This document shows, piece after piece, positions 15,793-27,451 of a stretch of DNA of 64,000 nucleotides (within the stretch, counting starts at the first letter, position 1; each line of letters opens with the position of its first letter). The position numbers were made by a program, and so were the translations under genes. The notes beneath the pieces were generated by a model. That model saw only the letters and a program-made list of their open reading frames with translations. It was not told where the DNA came from and did no database searches. The stretch lies in the NCBI RefSeq assembly GCF_030704535.1, contig NC_081807.1, positions 3,265,001-3,329,000 on the forward strand. Reading direction: 5' to 3'. Source of the DNA: Vitis vinifera (lineage: Eukaryota > Streptophyta > Magnoliopsida > Vitales > Vitaceae).

Positions 15793-17972
15793 GGATTGAT
15801 GGGTCTCAAAGTTTCTGATGGGGACTTTGGGATGGATGGTAAAGGGGATTTAAGGAGGGTCTGGAGATGGGATCATGGGGTTATAGGGTTTGATTTCTAG
15901 GTCTTAGGAGAAAAACATGGAGAGTTGGAAACGGTGATGCAGTGGGGGCAGTGGAAAGATGAGAGGAAAGGGCCCTTTAGCGCCTTGTTTTTTTGTGGAG
16001 ACTTAGAAAAAATAGATCCAAAGGGTCTTTATTCTATGAATTTAAATATTTATTTATTTCCTCTTCTGACAACCTTTTTGTCATCCTTTGATTAGTTGGC
16101 TTGGAGTGGTTGAGTCTCTGAAGGCTCTTCACCCTTAACACAGGGCGTTTCAACGTTTCAAAACACTACACTCCACTCATTCTAAGTTGATAGTGAGGTG
16201 TTGGAAGATTTGGTAAGCATATATGGCCCATCCCAGACTAAAGTTTTGGACTATTTTGCTGAATTCTCATCCTAACTCCTAACTTCTTTGTAGGTTCGAA
16301 TGAAGTTCCTAAATCCATTGCCATCCTTTTGGAAATTTTCTTCCATTGTCAATTTTAGCTTCCATTTATCATATCTTCAAGAAAACCAAAAAGTTAAAAA
16401 ACCTTTAATGGGAGATGTTTGGCATTGCTTTCTTGCTAAGGGAAAATTATGTTAAAAGTGGTAGATGAATGTGGCAATGGCAAGGCTACATATTGCATAT
16501 TGCATAATCATTCCCAAATCCATAAATATTTATAGATAAACTCGCATTTTACCATTCATATAGCTCTATTTACATGTTTTTTTTAATTCATATAAACTAT
16601 CGGGGATATTATTTTCATATCCATAAATGTCAAATATAGTGTTTTTTTTTTCCGAACATTTTCACGCATGTACAAGATATTTGTGTGTATAAGTCTGCCT
16701 ATTGTAAATATTTTTGCTCTATTTTTCTTCCTTTACTTTTTTACATCATTAGAGTCATCATTTATACACATGCGTAAATGTAAAATATATTTTTTACATA
16801 TTTACAAGACATTTGTATTAAATGTATAAAACATTTATATTAGTTATATAAGACATGCATAAGCCTGTCAATTGTGATTATATTTGCATGTTTTTATTGA
16901 TATTAATAAAAATGTAAAAAATGTAAAAAACGTAAAAAAATATCTTGTACACTCGGTATAATTTTCATATGTATAAATATATATGTCAAAATGTGAAGAA
17001 AATATATTTAACATATGTGCATGCATGTAAATAAATTTTTTTAATAAGAAAAATATGTAGGTAAATTCATGATATACATATTTATATATGCCTTATATAG
17101 TTCTAATTTGATTAAATTTCAAAAATAAAAAAAAATTCAAATTTAAGAATAATAATAATTGAATATTAAATTAATGAAAAAATAAATTAATGATAATAAT
17201 TGCAACTTGGAAAAAAAATTATATGAATATTAAATAATTTTGGGGAAGATTTTATTTATTATTTTTTGAAAAGGTTGTCAATTTTTAGAAATGTATGTTG
17301 AATATTTTTAGATGATAAATTATTTATACATTCTTTAGAGCATTCGTCTACCACTTTAATATAATTGTTTGGACAATGCTAGTTAGGATTAGACGTTACG
17401 AAACTTCTTGCCAAGTTTCTTTTCTCACATTAATGAATGAAAATTGCTTCTTGTCTTCTCTCATCTTCGGTAGGCTCCATTAAGTCAATGTTGATGAAAA
17501 AGTCTAGTCCCATTGGAGAAACAATGAAAGCTACAATGCGTATATTGCTTTGTTAGTAGTTATACACCAATTCAATCATATCTAACATGTAATTTTGGTG
17601 ATGTACCAAACCTCTCCAAATTTAAACTAAAATGACCATTGATATCTAATTGATTTCAATATTTTTAATAATTTCTCTAAATATTTTTCATTTTGAATAT
17701 AAAGTTTAATACGATTCATCAACTCGAGCTGAACACGTTTTTCATGGATTTGAATTTACAGTATATAAGAGAAATCTACTATATAAATACGACCTATCAA
17801 TACGAATCACTATCCCTATTTAAGAGAAATCTACTATTAGATATGATATTAGAAACTTTTTTCCTTTGGGGTATGACATTGATCTCTCATGCTGACAGCA
17901 AGTCCCTATTGTGGAGCCAAACAAGCCTTGTGACTTAAAAATGCATTACTTAGTCCTTATTGGATGGTGATA
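15793..17972. other. Intergenic spacer upstream of the AAA-ATPase
   Basis: This is presumably the promoter side of the minus-strand AAA-ATPase. From about 16500 to 17340 it is very AT-rich, with repeated 'CATATAxATGT'-like words. No clear TATA box or gene could be assigned. Confidence 0.4.
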
Positions 17973-18179
17973 TCACACTTCATCCTTTCCTCTCACTGAG
18001 CCTTCCCTGGTCGCTGCTTTCAAAGAAAAGTGGGTTGTCTTGATCCAGTGGGCCATGCTGATGTGGAAATCCGTGAAGCCAGGGCAGAGCAAAGCAGGGT
18101 CTAGTCTATTCCGTCTTTGTGAATTGTCTTTGAACCATCTTACATAGTACTGACATTTTGTGGACGTGGTTAGGCCCAT
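17973..18179 (-). pseudogene. AAA-ATPase fragment
   Basis: The translation contains NRLDPALLCPGFTDFHISMAHW-like sequence. This parallels the DKLDPALLRPGRMDMHINM segment of the intact AAA-ATPase at 13296-15792, but the RPGR arginine pair has become CPGF. The homology covers only about 40 residues, with no Walker A or B nearby. It is best read as a relic of a second BCS1-like gene. Chance is unlikely given the LDPALL.PG core, but the match is short. Confidence 0.5.
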
Positions 18180-18648
18180 CCCTATTGGTGGGGAGGTTTA
18201 TGAAGGGATAAATCATTGGACTGAGGAATGAAAGCTTGAAGACGAAGGGAATTCCTGCAGCTTTCCCACACCCTTTGATCATGTCGTATACAAAAAGGTA
18301 TCTTCCACTTTCCCACCAAGTCTCCCCTTATTCTGCCTAGGAGCATTGATTAATCAATTTAATCTAAGAGGAATGTCAGTCAATTAGGAACTCAGATTTT
18401 CTGATTTGAATTGCCCTGAAGCTGCATTTATTGCATATTTAAAGGAGGCCCTGAAATTGGAACTGGAGGCTCTGAATCAAAGTAATGGATTTGGAATTGA
18501 TTTTAAGTTCTATGAAAACCAAAAAGCTTAGCAAAGCATGTGTTTATCAAGACCTCTGAATGCTCTTGTTAAAGAAAAATACTTCTCAAGCACAAACATG
18601 GAAGGCATATGTGCCCATACCATAAGCATAAACCTTGTAGATGAATAT

Positions 18649-19957
18649 TCAAGCCTTCTTTGTCAAGGAAATGACCAGATTTAGGTACTGGCGTTTCTCT
18701 CTTGCCATGCAATCAATGACCTTCTTGGCAAATCTAGCAAAAAGATCATCACTGATCTCTTCTCCAATGACTTTCGAGTCTCTTGAGAGTAAATGATCCT
18801 TCTGCCTCTCATCACTTTTCTTACTTCCTCTGCAGTAGGTGCATAGTATGGCAGATTGGAAGAGTCCAATTTCGCCTCTTGGATCAACCCCTGTACTTGA
18901 CCGAATAAATTATTAGAGTGGCGCATAATCAACCTGAGAAGTTAGATGTGATGTCTCACATCAGATAGGGGAGAAAGTTCCTGACGCTATATATGTAGAG
19001 GCTCCTCTTAATCAAGTAGACGCGTTTTAAAGTTGTGAGGATTTCTTTGGATCCAAAGCGGACAATATCTACACGGTTAGGAGCGGGTTGTTTGTTACAT
19101 TAGATGAGAATCGGATGATATGCCAAGAAAGTTTGTTTGGGAACCGGGAATTGATGTAAAGGAAATTGTACAAGCAAAAAGCAAAGAAAATTGACAACAC
19201 AACTTTCTCCCTCTTGTTTGTTTCTAGAAAAGATGTGCTGATCTTGGGTGGGTTGTAGAATGGGATGGTCCCAGTACCTGTAAGACCATGTCATTAAGTG
19301 TGATGCCAACCAACTCCCAAATGCTGCAAGGGTCATTGCTCTGGATACTCCCCATGACTGTTAGGAGCATGCCACCTCCAGCGGCAATTTCTTCTGCACG
19401 GGACTCTAGAAACAATGTTAGGTCTCTTTCAAATTGCTCATAGTATGCTTTGAAGACACCGGGAGGGCTTGTCTTTGCTATGCATATATTTCCCTCGTTC
19501 ATTACTTGACCCGTTCCCAGTTCTTTGGGAACCTGTTACGCCCAATATTCAACACATGGATTCAGTAAGCTTATCAGTAGGCTAAGACAGTTCTAGTGAA
19601 GTCACCCACGATGGCTGGCCTGAGACAGCCAATGGAACTATAAGAAGAACGAACAAAATGCATGGTATTGTTAGGGAAGAGGCTGCCATACAAAGACCCA
19701 GGCGCCCCCACAATGAAACATGCCCCAAATCTTCCTCCCTTCTCCTTCTTCACCTCCTCATAAAAGCTTGGCAATGAGTTGAAAATGGTGTTTAAGTCAT
19801 TTCCAGGAAGATCATTAAGGAACACCTGCAGTGCTGGTGGCTTACGGTTCAAGTGGGTGCAAGTGGTGGGAGATAGCATCCAACATCTGAGAGACTACTA
19901 TAAGTGTGTTCAGGAGAGCATCCCAAGTCTGCCACCTTCAAACACTCCGGAAACATG
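18649..19957 (-). pseudogene. SABATH methyltransferase pseudogene, copy A
   Basis: This is a relic of the SAM-dependent carboxyl methyltransferase family (salicylate/jasmonate/xanthosine-type). Exon 2 is truncated at its 5' end (about 19957). It shows MFPECLKVADLGCS, then a frameshift, then the [16 protein letters not shown] block. Exon 3 (19532-19278) is open, with [19 protein letters not shown] and 255 nt, the same size as in copy C. Exon 4 (from about 18903) has GLIQEAKLDSSNLPYYAPTAEEVRK, then lacks the middle of the domain and shifts frame. The family C-terminus NLVISLTKKA and its stop at 18649-18651 survive in another frame. Exon 1 is not found. It cannot make a full enzyme. Confidence 0.85.
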
Positions 19958-20749
19958 TTGCAGTACACTAGATGTTTATCATCACATTATCCAACATATA
20001 TATCTTTTTTTTTTAATTAAATAATTCAGTCAATTCTAATCACCTATTATTATGTTCTGTAAATCAAGATTTGAATATTTGAAAAAACCTAAATAATTAA
20101 ATTTTATTTTTTTAAATAATCCTAAAACTACAACTCTCAAAAATTGAAATGATTTTTTAAATACTCGTCTCAAGCTATATATGTGGATTTGAAATATTAA
20201 CATTTGGATTCAATACTCTAGAGAATTGGCCCAACAATGCTGCAGACATTTAAAGTCTAAACCAAAGTTAAGATTTTAATATACGCAAATGGTCTAATAT
20301 TTTATTTTCTTAAATTAAATATAAAATATTGGTTTTTATTGATATATCATTAATTTGATTTTACAGATATATTAAAAAATATTGATGAGATGAAAATTGA
20401 TAAAAAGTCATGAAAATATTGAGAAAAATTCTAAAAAAATGATATGAAAAATAAAAATAAAAATTTTGAAGTTGTTTTATTAAAAAAATTAATATGTATG
20501 ACATAATTTATCACATTCAATAATAATACTTAGAATTTTAATTCACATTTGATAGAAATTCATATAATTTGGATGTATTTAACGATATAAAATAAATGAT
20601 GATTTATATAAGTATTTTTTTTTATTTTAATATGTTGATAATTTTATTTATTGCTAAATTAAAAAATAGATTAAATTTCTTCAAGCGTTCTTTGTCAAGG
20701 AAATGAATAGATTAAAGTAGTGACATTTCTCTCTTACCATTGAATTAAG

Positions 20750-21296
20750 GGACAATTATGTTTTGGACCTAGTTGGACCTAAAAATTAAGTTTTGATTCA
20801 TATAAGTTCATTATTTAAGTGCAAGACCTAGAGAAAGTGTGAAAATTGAGATGAAGGATATGAAGTTTTTATCTTTCCAAAAATGACATTTATTGACTAT
20901 GAAAAAAAAAAAGGAGTAGAAAAATATTAATTTAAATTTTATTTATTTTGCAACTCTCAATAAAATTTAATATAATTTAGTAATTTGAAAAAAAAAAACA
21001 CTATTTTCCAAAAAAATAAAAATAAATTATTATTATTTAAAAATCAAACATTTTAGAAAATATATATATTTAAAATTATGTATACAAAAAATAACTGAAA
21101 ATATGTCAAATTTATTTTTTTTGAATGATATATTTTTTTTAAATGATATATTTTTTTTAAAAAATAGTTTTCTAAAAATAATAAATTTTCATAATAATTA
21201 TTAAAAAAGATTTCTTCATATTTTATATCTTTCAATCAATTATACGATTTTTATGAGTTAAATCTTAATTTTTGGGCCTAACCCGATCCAAAAGAC
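20750..21296. repeat. MITE family 1, copy 2, inserted in SABATH copy B
   Basis: The ends GGGACAATTATGTTTTGGAC and, inverted, GGTAATTGTCTTTTGGATCG flank an AT-rich core. Read on the minus strand it matches copy 1 (590-1207) at both ends, for example in the blocks CACACTTTxTCTAGGT and GATATxAAATATGAAGA. It splits the last exon of a methyltransferase pseudogene. A TAA-like duplication is possible but unclear. Confidence 0.7.
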
Positions 21297-21300
21297 AATT

Positions 21301-21382
21301 ACCTTGTCGGTGAATCTAGCAAAGAGATCATCAATGATCTTACCTTGTCGGTAAATCTAGCAAAGGGATCATCAATAATCTC
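21301..21382. repeat. 41-bp tandem duplication in SABATH copy B
   Basis: ACCTTGTCGGTGAATCTAGC at 21301 recurs at 21342 (ACCTTGTCGGTAAATCTAGC). It duplicates coding sequence immediately beside the MITE junction and may be a by-product of insertion or repair. Confidence 0.75.
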
Positions 21383-22330
21383 TTTTCCAAAGTGGCTTTT
21401 CAGAATGGGCTCTCCCGCTGCTCTCACGGTATTGGCAACAATTTCTCCCCTTGTGTACTTGTCACGGGTCATGTTTGCATCCGAATCAACACTGGAATTT
21501 TGGAGTCTCTTGAGAGTAAATGATCCTTCTGACTTCCTCTGCAGTAGGCGTATAGAGTGGCAGATTGAAAGAGTCCAATTTCGCCTCTTGGATCAACCCC
21601 TGTACTTGATTAATTGAACAATCAACCTGAGAAATATACAGACAATGCAATACATGCAGAGAAAGTCTGTTTGGGAACTGGGAATTGAAGTAAAGAAAAT
21701 TGAGAAAACTAGTTTCTCCCTCTTGTTTGTTAATTCTAGAAAATATGGGGTGATCTTGGGTTGTTGCGTACCTGTAAGACCATGTCATTAAGTGTGATGC
21801 CAACCAACTCCCAAATGCAGCAAGGGTTATGGCTCTGGATACTCCCCAAGATTGTTAGGACCATGCCACCCCCAGGGACTATTTCTTCCGCACGGGGACC
21901 TTAGAAACAATGTGAAATCTTTTTCAAATTGCTCAAAGTATGCTTTGAAGACTCCAGGAGGGCTGGCCTTTGATAGGTATATATTCCCCTTTTTCATTGC
22001 TTCACCTGTTTTGCTTCCCAACCCTTTAGAACCTGTCGTATATATGCAATGGGTGTGTTAAATTGCATTATGTTTATTACATCCAGGGCTTTGAAACACT
22101 GGGTCATTTTTTCCGGACGCACTGACCTGGGAAAGCCAATGAAGACCACAAGAAGAATGAACAAAGTGCATTGAATTTCCAGGGAAGAGCCTGCCTTAGA
22201 GAGACCCGGGTGCACCAAAAATGAAACATTGCCCCAACTCACCTCCACTTTCTTTTCCCATCTCTTTATAGAAGCTTGGCAATGACCTGAAAATGGTGTT
22301 GAAGTCATCTCCCTTATCATTATCCTACTT

Positions 22331-23403
22331 TTTTGTCATGCTTGTATCTAAATCTTTCAGGAAGAAAATTGCCTTTTGTGCTAGAAGTTGATACGAAACT
22401 GGTGATCTTTCCGAAATTTCAGATGAGCCATCCATCAAAACATTTTATTCATAAAAATGCAGCTAAATCTATATTAAGGAAAAATAAGAGAGGGATGAAC
22501 ACGGTTAACTGTCCCAACAGCTAAAGCCACATTTCAAATGAGCATCGAAGGAAAAAAAAAATGGAAAATATCTTGTTAAATCATTTGATACATGCCATTA
22601 GAAAATATGTCAACGATATGTACATATATTTTGTCCTTTTATACATGGATATGGCGTATGGAACTGCTGAATATTAAAGAGAGATTGAATTATATGGAGG
22701 TTCGAAGTCATGACTGGTGTGCATTTGTGTACGTAGGGCAGTGTAATGGCCGGCTCTCACTACTTTAAGAGAGATTGAAATAGTCTATGGAGGTCTAACG
22801 TGATTGAAATATTAAGTGTATAGTGTTTGAAACGTGTTACTAAACCTAAGATATCATAATTATCCTCAATAAATAGACATTTCTTATAGGATCAAAAAAA
22901 CAAAATTTCCACATAGGGTAGGGATTCGTATGATATCATTTTTAATGTATGACTCAGTCTATAGATATTATTCATTATAAACCCCATTAAATTCTTATAG
23001 ATTTAAGATACATGTTAAAAGAAGTCTACTTCCGTATTGGGAAAGTGTTTCAAATTCCTATTTAGAATATATATATTTTTTATAAAATGAGTATCATATA
23101 TAATATTTTTAATTTTATATGTAATTGTAATTAGATTCCTTATAAAATAAGGAAAACGAATGAAAATATTTCTATAAATATTTTACGTCATGAGCCTAAA
23201 AAGTTACGAGAGAGATGACATAGATATATGAAGAAGAGCGAGAAACACCTAGTATGAAGATATGAGAAAAAGTGAGAGAGACACCTAATCAAGTAAAATG
23301 ATTTATGGTTTAGGGTGAAAATACAAAAAGACCCGTATCTAATTTTTATCTTTTATAGTATTATTTATCATATAATGAAATATTCTATCACATTCGTAGT
23401 GTA
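22331..23403. other. Spacer between SABATH copy B and the gypsy element
   Basis: AT-rich sequence without recognisable genes. It includes low-similarity repeat words such as TTAAGAGAGATTGAA, seen at about 22675 and 22765. Confidence 0.4.
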
Positions 23404-23408
23404 AGTAT
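23404..23408. repeat. Target-site duplication AGTAT (left)
   Basis: AGTAT directly precedes the LTR terminus TGTTGAGG. The same five bases follow the other LTR at 33742-33746. Five bp is the usual duplication size for gypsy integrases. Confidence 0.85.
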
Positions 23409-24101
23409 TGTTGAGGCCTCGCGTCCCTGGTGATCCATGTAGTTGCCAAATGGATGGACGCACGATCTCAACCAATATAGATTCCTGGTTCAGTCGTCAC
23501 CTGCAAAAGATGCCCGGACGAGGGTCCGGGCACACCCTCCGATGGTTTTGTTAGCCATGGATGGAGAGATTAATCAGTTGACCTTTTACTAGGTATAGCA
23601 AGCTTACCTTCTTCCTTATGTGAAGGTTCCTTTATATAGTGTCAGAAGCTTGTCCTCCCTCTTTAATGATGGAAAGACTTTTTGGTTCGTCATGATGCCT
23701 CTAGGTGGTGGCAGGGCCATCATCACCCTACGGGCGGCTGTTAGAGATCATGGGAGGTGACTTGCCATCATTCCTGTCCTTTCGCTCTGCAGGCGGCGGA
23801 TCGTGGGAGGTGACTTGCCACCAACCCTGTCCTTTCGCTTTGTAGGCGACGGATAGTGGGCTGTGGTAGGATGTCGGAATGATGTAGTAAGACTTGCTTA
23901 CTTTTAGTCAACGATCCGGACAAACATATCTGGATAGGATATGTCGGTCGTCCGGATGTGATGTTTGTGAGTGCCGTGTGCCTCTCCCTGAGGAAGTCCA
24001 GATAGGGGAAGCGCGCCACGTGTCCTCTTGGGGGAAATCCGGATGGAGCTAATCCGGATAGAAATGTGCGCCACGTGTCACTAGGGGGAGAGGTCCCTAC
24101 A
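23409..24101 (-). repeat. 3' LTR of the gypsy element
   Basis: 693 bp, from TGTTGAGGCC to CCCTACA on the plus strand. It contains a TATATAAA box on the minus strand at 23631-23638 and a 53-bp internal direct repeat (about 23731-23860, two copies plus a remnant). Compared with the other LTR it carries more TG/CA where the other has CG, pointing to methyl-CpG decay. Confidence 0.95.
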
Positions 24102-24116
24102 ATGCCCTCCTTTTAA
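24102..24116 (-). promoter_or_regulatory. Polypurine tract
   Basis: Read on the minus strand, TTAAAAGGAGGGCAT ends directly at the 3' LTR start (TGTAGGG). This is the expected position and composition for plus-strand priming. Confidence 0.8.
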
Positions 24117-24335
24117 CCTGCCCATTTTGTCCGGGCAAAATGAGCGGGTTAAAAATAATTTTTTTTTTTTTTTGAAACTGAGACTTACTTTTTCCGCTCA
24201 TTGGGCCAAGTGGTGCGCGGGGGCGAAGAGGTAGAAAAACATTTATGATGAGCCGCCGACTCTGGGTATTTCCAAGCAGCATGTCGTTTCAATGATGGCG
24301 CAGCTGAACGTTTGGGATACCGAGGGGCTGTCTCT

Positions 24336-24346
24336 CTATAAATAGC
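24336..24346 (+). promoter_or_regulatory. TATA box of the antisense gene inside the element
   Basis: CTATAAATAGC is a near-ideal plant TATA box on the plus strand, opposite to the retrotransposon's own transcription. It lies about 235 bp inside the 3' LTR and about 520 bp before the antisense ATG at 24863, with a probable leader intron (24522-24836) between them. Confidence 0.65.
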
Positions 24347-24521
24347 AGACTGTGCCATCCTCTTGCATTTTTCCTTCTGCGTTTTTTCTGGTAGTGCTTT
24401 CTTTTCTACCTTTTGCGTATCTTCGTTCTCGAGTGAAGCTCTAGGGTTTTCTGCTGGCAATACTCATGTCGTGACGGTGACTGCACTGCGGATTTCATCT
24501 CCATTCGCCAGTTTACACTCG

Positions 24522-24836
24522 GTACGTTCTCTATCTCTGCCTTCTTCTCGTTTGTGTTTGCTTTGTTGGTTGTTTCTGGCTTGCTAGGCAAGTTTCTTTG
24601 CGACTGGGAGTCGATATTGGTTTCTAGGGCTTTTTTCGGGGGGTTTGATCGTGTTCTGGGTGTGTTTAGGGTTTCTGTTGCCCCCCTGTGCCTTTTGTGG
24701 GCTACCGATTCTTCTTTGTGATAGAGCCAAGGGTTGGGATGGGGATGCTGGTGATGTTTAGGTTTTCTGGGCGTTTTTGCTGTTAGGGTTGTGGGACCGG
24801 GTGCTTGTTTTTTACTGTTGGATTTCTGCCATGCAG
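24522..24836 (+). other. Probable leader intron of the antisense gene
   Basis: The donor ACTCG|GTACGT and acceptor CTGCCATGCAG|GTTCC bracket a T/G-rich stretch between the TATA box and the ATG at 24863. Splicing here would leave a short CT-rich leader. This is inferred from splice-site consensus only. Confidence 0.45.
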
Positions 24837-24862
24837 GTTCCATTTCAGCCCCAGCCTAAAAA

Positions 24863-27322
24863 ATGTCTACGAACAAGGAAGCTACTTCATCCAGCTAGTC
24901 CGGAGATACTCATGCTGAGAAATCCGTGGATAAGTTGAATGTGAGGGAGTTTCGCGAACGCTTCTGCATCCCGAATGGCGTGGTGTTCGTGGAACTTATG
25001 GACGGAGAGGCTGCATCGACCGAGAAAACTGAGGACAACGCTATCTTTTTTACCAAGGAGCAATTCAATGCTGGCCTCCGGTTCCCCCTCTTGTCGCTGT
25101 TCAAGGAATTTCTGCACTTCACCCAGATTCCTCCGGCTTACATCCACCCCAACATGGTCCGGGTGCTGATGGGGTGCAGCATTCTGAGCATGCTGTTCAA
25201 TCTGGACCTCTCACTATTGGAGGTTCTTTTTATCTACTCTATCAAGAAGGGGAAGAATGATATCCACAGTTTTGTCGCCTGCCTTCCATCCCTTCAGTTG
25301 GTGACTAGCCTTCCGGACTCGACCAAGGGGGCCGCCAAAGGACATGTGCTGGTCAAGGGCCTATGGGCGGGTTTGTCGATGCATCCGGATAGGCAGTTCG
25401 CGCCCAACCATTCATTGCAGGTGCCAGGTATGAATAAGTTACTTCCTGTCCTTCCGAGGTTGCGAGTTAGGTCAGCATTGCTAGGTGGCTGACATGCTTT
25501 GCTTTCTTGGGTGCAGACAAGGAAAAAAATGGGAAACTGGTAGAATGGGTGGAGAAAGCCTTGTTCGACTGGTTGAACAAGCTTTTTGAGATTGGGGCAG
25601 CCGAGAGAAGTTCTGAAACGCTTCTCTTCGCGCAGAATCTCCGCTCTGTTACCCAGGAGCCCCAGCCATACGTGCTCAACATACTTCCGAGGCGGCTGCC
25701 CAAAAAGGTGGTGGCTGGGGAGCATTTTGTTCTCAAAGATCTTTATTTTTACGCGACGGCGCGAAAGGCAGACGCCCGGGCATGCAAAGCCCGTCTTAAC
25801 GACTGGGAGGGGAAAAGACAAGAAGGACTTTTGCAGAAGGCTCCTGGTGGTAAACGTCCGACGTCCTCTCCACCTGCTGGCGCCCCAGCGAAAAAGAAGA
25901 AGAAGTTGGTTCTCAGCAAGGGAAAAGAAATAAAACTCCCAACTCCCCCAAGGGAGGTTGTAATACCACCTCTAACTTTCGTAAAGGAAATAACGATAAG
26001 AGAGCCAGACCCCTCCGTCTTGCCCTCTGTTTCAAGCGGCTCCGGACGTCTCGCGGGTCTAAACCATTTGGGGCCTTCAGTGCTAGTGGCTGGATGGCTG
26101 ACTCTTTTGGCTGAGGAAGCGACTTCAATAAATCAACCCGGCCCTCCCCATCCGGAAGCGGATGCAGCCGGGGCCTCTTGTGCTGAAGCATTGCCTCCTA
26201 CAGCGCCCCGAACGGAAGAAACGGGGGCAGAAAGTCAGGGTTTGCCTTCTTGATAGCCAAGCCTCCTTGCCTTTGTACCGGCGAAGGGGCCAGCTACAAG
26301 AAGGTCTCGTCCGGCGCGTGACTTAAAGTTTGGCCTCATCGGGCGGCTTCAGGATCGTTTTCTGGAAGCCATCGAAGTCAGCTGCTCGTCCGTCTAGGAG
26401 GATCATCCGGAGGGGAGTGAGACGGAGATGGTAGAAGAGAACCCAACCGCCCACGTGGTGGTCCCGGATGGGGGTTCACCCGGAGAGACCCAGCCGGCCG
26501 AGAATGATGGGGCCCCGGACCCGGGGGAGGAGTCACTCCCTAATGCCTCGTCAGGGGGAAGTCCAGTTGATGATGCGGCTTGCATCTCCGCTAGCCCTTT
26601 CGGCTATGCGGAGTTGGGAGAGATGCTGAAACGGATTCCACCCGGCTCAGATGTTGCTGTGCCTTCAGCAAAAATGTTCGAAGCGGCGGAAACGGTATAG
26701 TTTACTTCTTGATTTTTCTCGCCATACTGATGTGTTTGTCACATGGGTTGTAATTTTTGCACTTCTTGTTTGTGGGTTTTTTTTGCAGCTGGTGAGCGGT
26801 ATTCGCGGCATGGCTCAACAACGTGATCTTTTTTCTGACCTGCTGCGGATTGCTGATTATATGAAGGCCTTCGTCTCTCAGTGCATAAACAGTGAAGAGG
26901 AACTGCGCTTGAGATTGGAGCAGGTCGAAGCCAGTTTATCCGATGCTCGAGATGACAACGAGGCTCTCCGGATAGAGCTAGCTGAGGCAAATAGTCGGGA
27001 GGAATCTACAGACACCCGCCTGCTTGAGGCGGAGGACGAGATGGTCCAGCTGAGAGGGGAAGTGAGACAACTCCGGACAGAGGTGTCTATTGAGAAAAAA
27101 CAGAGAGAGGATTTGTAGTTGCGTTTATCAGCGCAAAAAGAAGAGTTGGAGGCTGAGTTTGCTGCGGAAAGGGAGGAACTTGAAGCGGACTATCAGAAGC
27201 AGGTAGACGAAATGTACTTCTTCGGCTACCGTTGCTGTATGAAGAAACATGGTAGCAAACGGGACGTCCCTTCGATTTCCCCGGGTGAGGAGAAGGAGCT
27301 GCGCGGCAAGCCTTCCCAATGA
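24863..27322 (+). pseudogene. Antisense accessory gene of the gypsy element ('putative gypsy type transposon' / Transposase_28-like), decayed
   Basis: Plus-strand gene, opposite to pol. Coding exons 24863-25427, 25517-26694 and 26789-27322 join in frame across two short GT-AG introns (89 and 94 bp), 758 codons in all. The first exon resembles the plant 'putative gypsy type transposon' domain (motifs FCIPNGVVFVEL, FPLLSLFKEFLHF, QIPPAYIHPNMVR). The middle is basic and then acidic/proline-rich with a KKKKKL patch. The third exon is a long coiled coil (LRLRLEQVEASLSDARDDNEAL). In-frame stops at 24896, 26251, 26254, 26395 and 27116 break it. AATAAA at 27412-27417 follows. The function is unknown; the domain name reflects its home in gypsy elements, not proven transposase activity. 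Confidence 0.8.
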
Positions 27323-27411
27323 GAGTTTTTCTTTTTGTAATTTTTACTGTTATCTTCTCCCTGTATTTTATAGTTCGGAGAACTCTTTGTATACAATTTT
27401 TACAAGTATTT

Positions 27412-27417
27412 AATAAA
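27412..27417 (+). terminator. Poly(A) signal of the antisense gene
   Basis: AATAAA lies 90 bp after the antisense gene's stop (27320-27322), in the 130-bp gap that separates it from the convergent integrase end at 27452. Confidence 0.5.
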
Positions 27418-27451
27418 ACATACTTATTCAGATTGCACTTCTATCTCTCTT

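Larger units (their letters stand above)
20691..22330 (-). pseudogene. SABATH methyltransferase pseudogene, copy B (MITE-interrupted)
   Basis: Partial exon 2 (about 22330-22090) shows DDFNTIFRSLPSFY and SMHFVHSS with an in-frame stop. Exon 3 (about 22033-21772) has [21 protein letters not shown] and then a frameshift. Exon 4 is split: GLIQEAKLDSFNLPLYTPTAEEVRR and AGEPILKSHFGKEIIDD lie at 21604-21301, while the C-terminus NLFISLTKNA with its stop lies at 20691-20749. A MITE occupies the gap. A 41-bp tandem duplication (21301-21382) repeats the IIDDLFARFTDK segment next to the insertion. The SAM-binding exon part and exon 1 are missing. Same strand and family as copies A and C. Confidence 0.85.
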
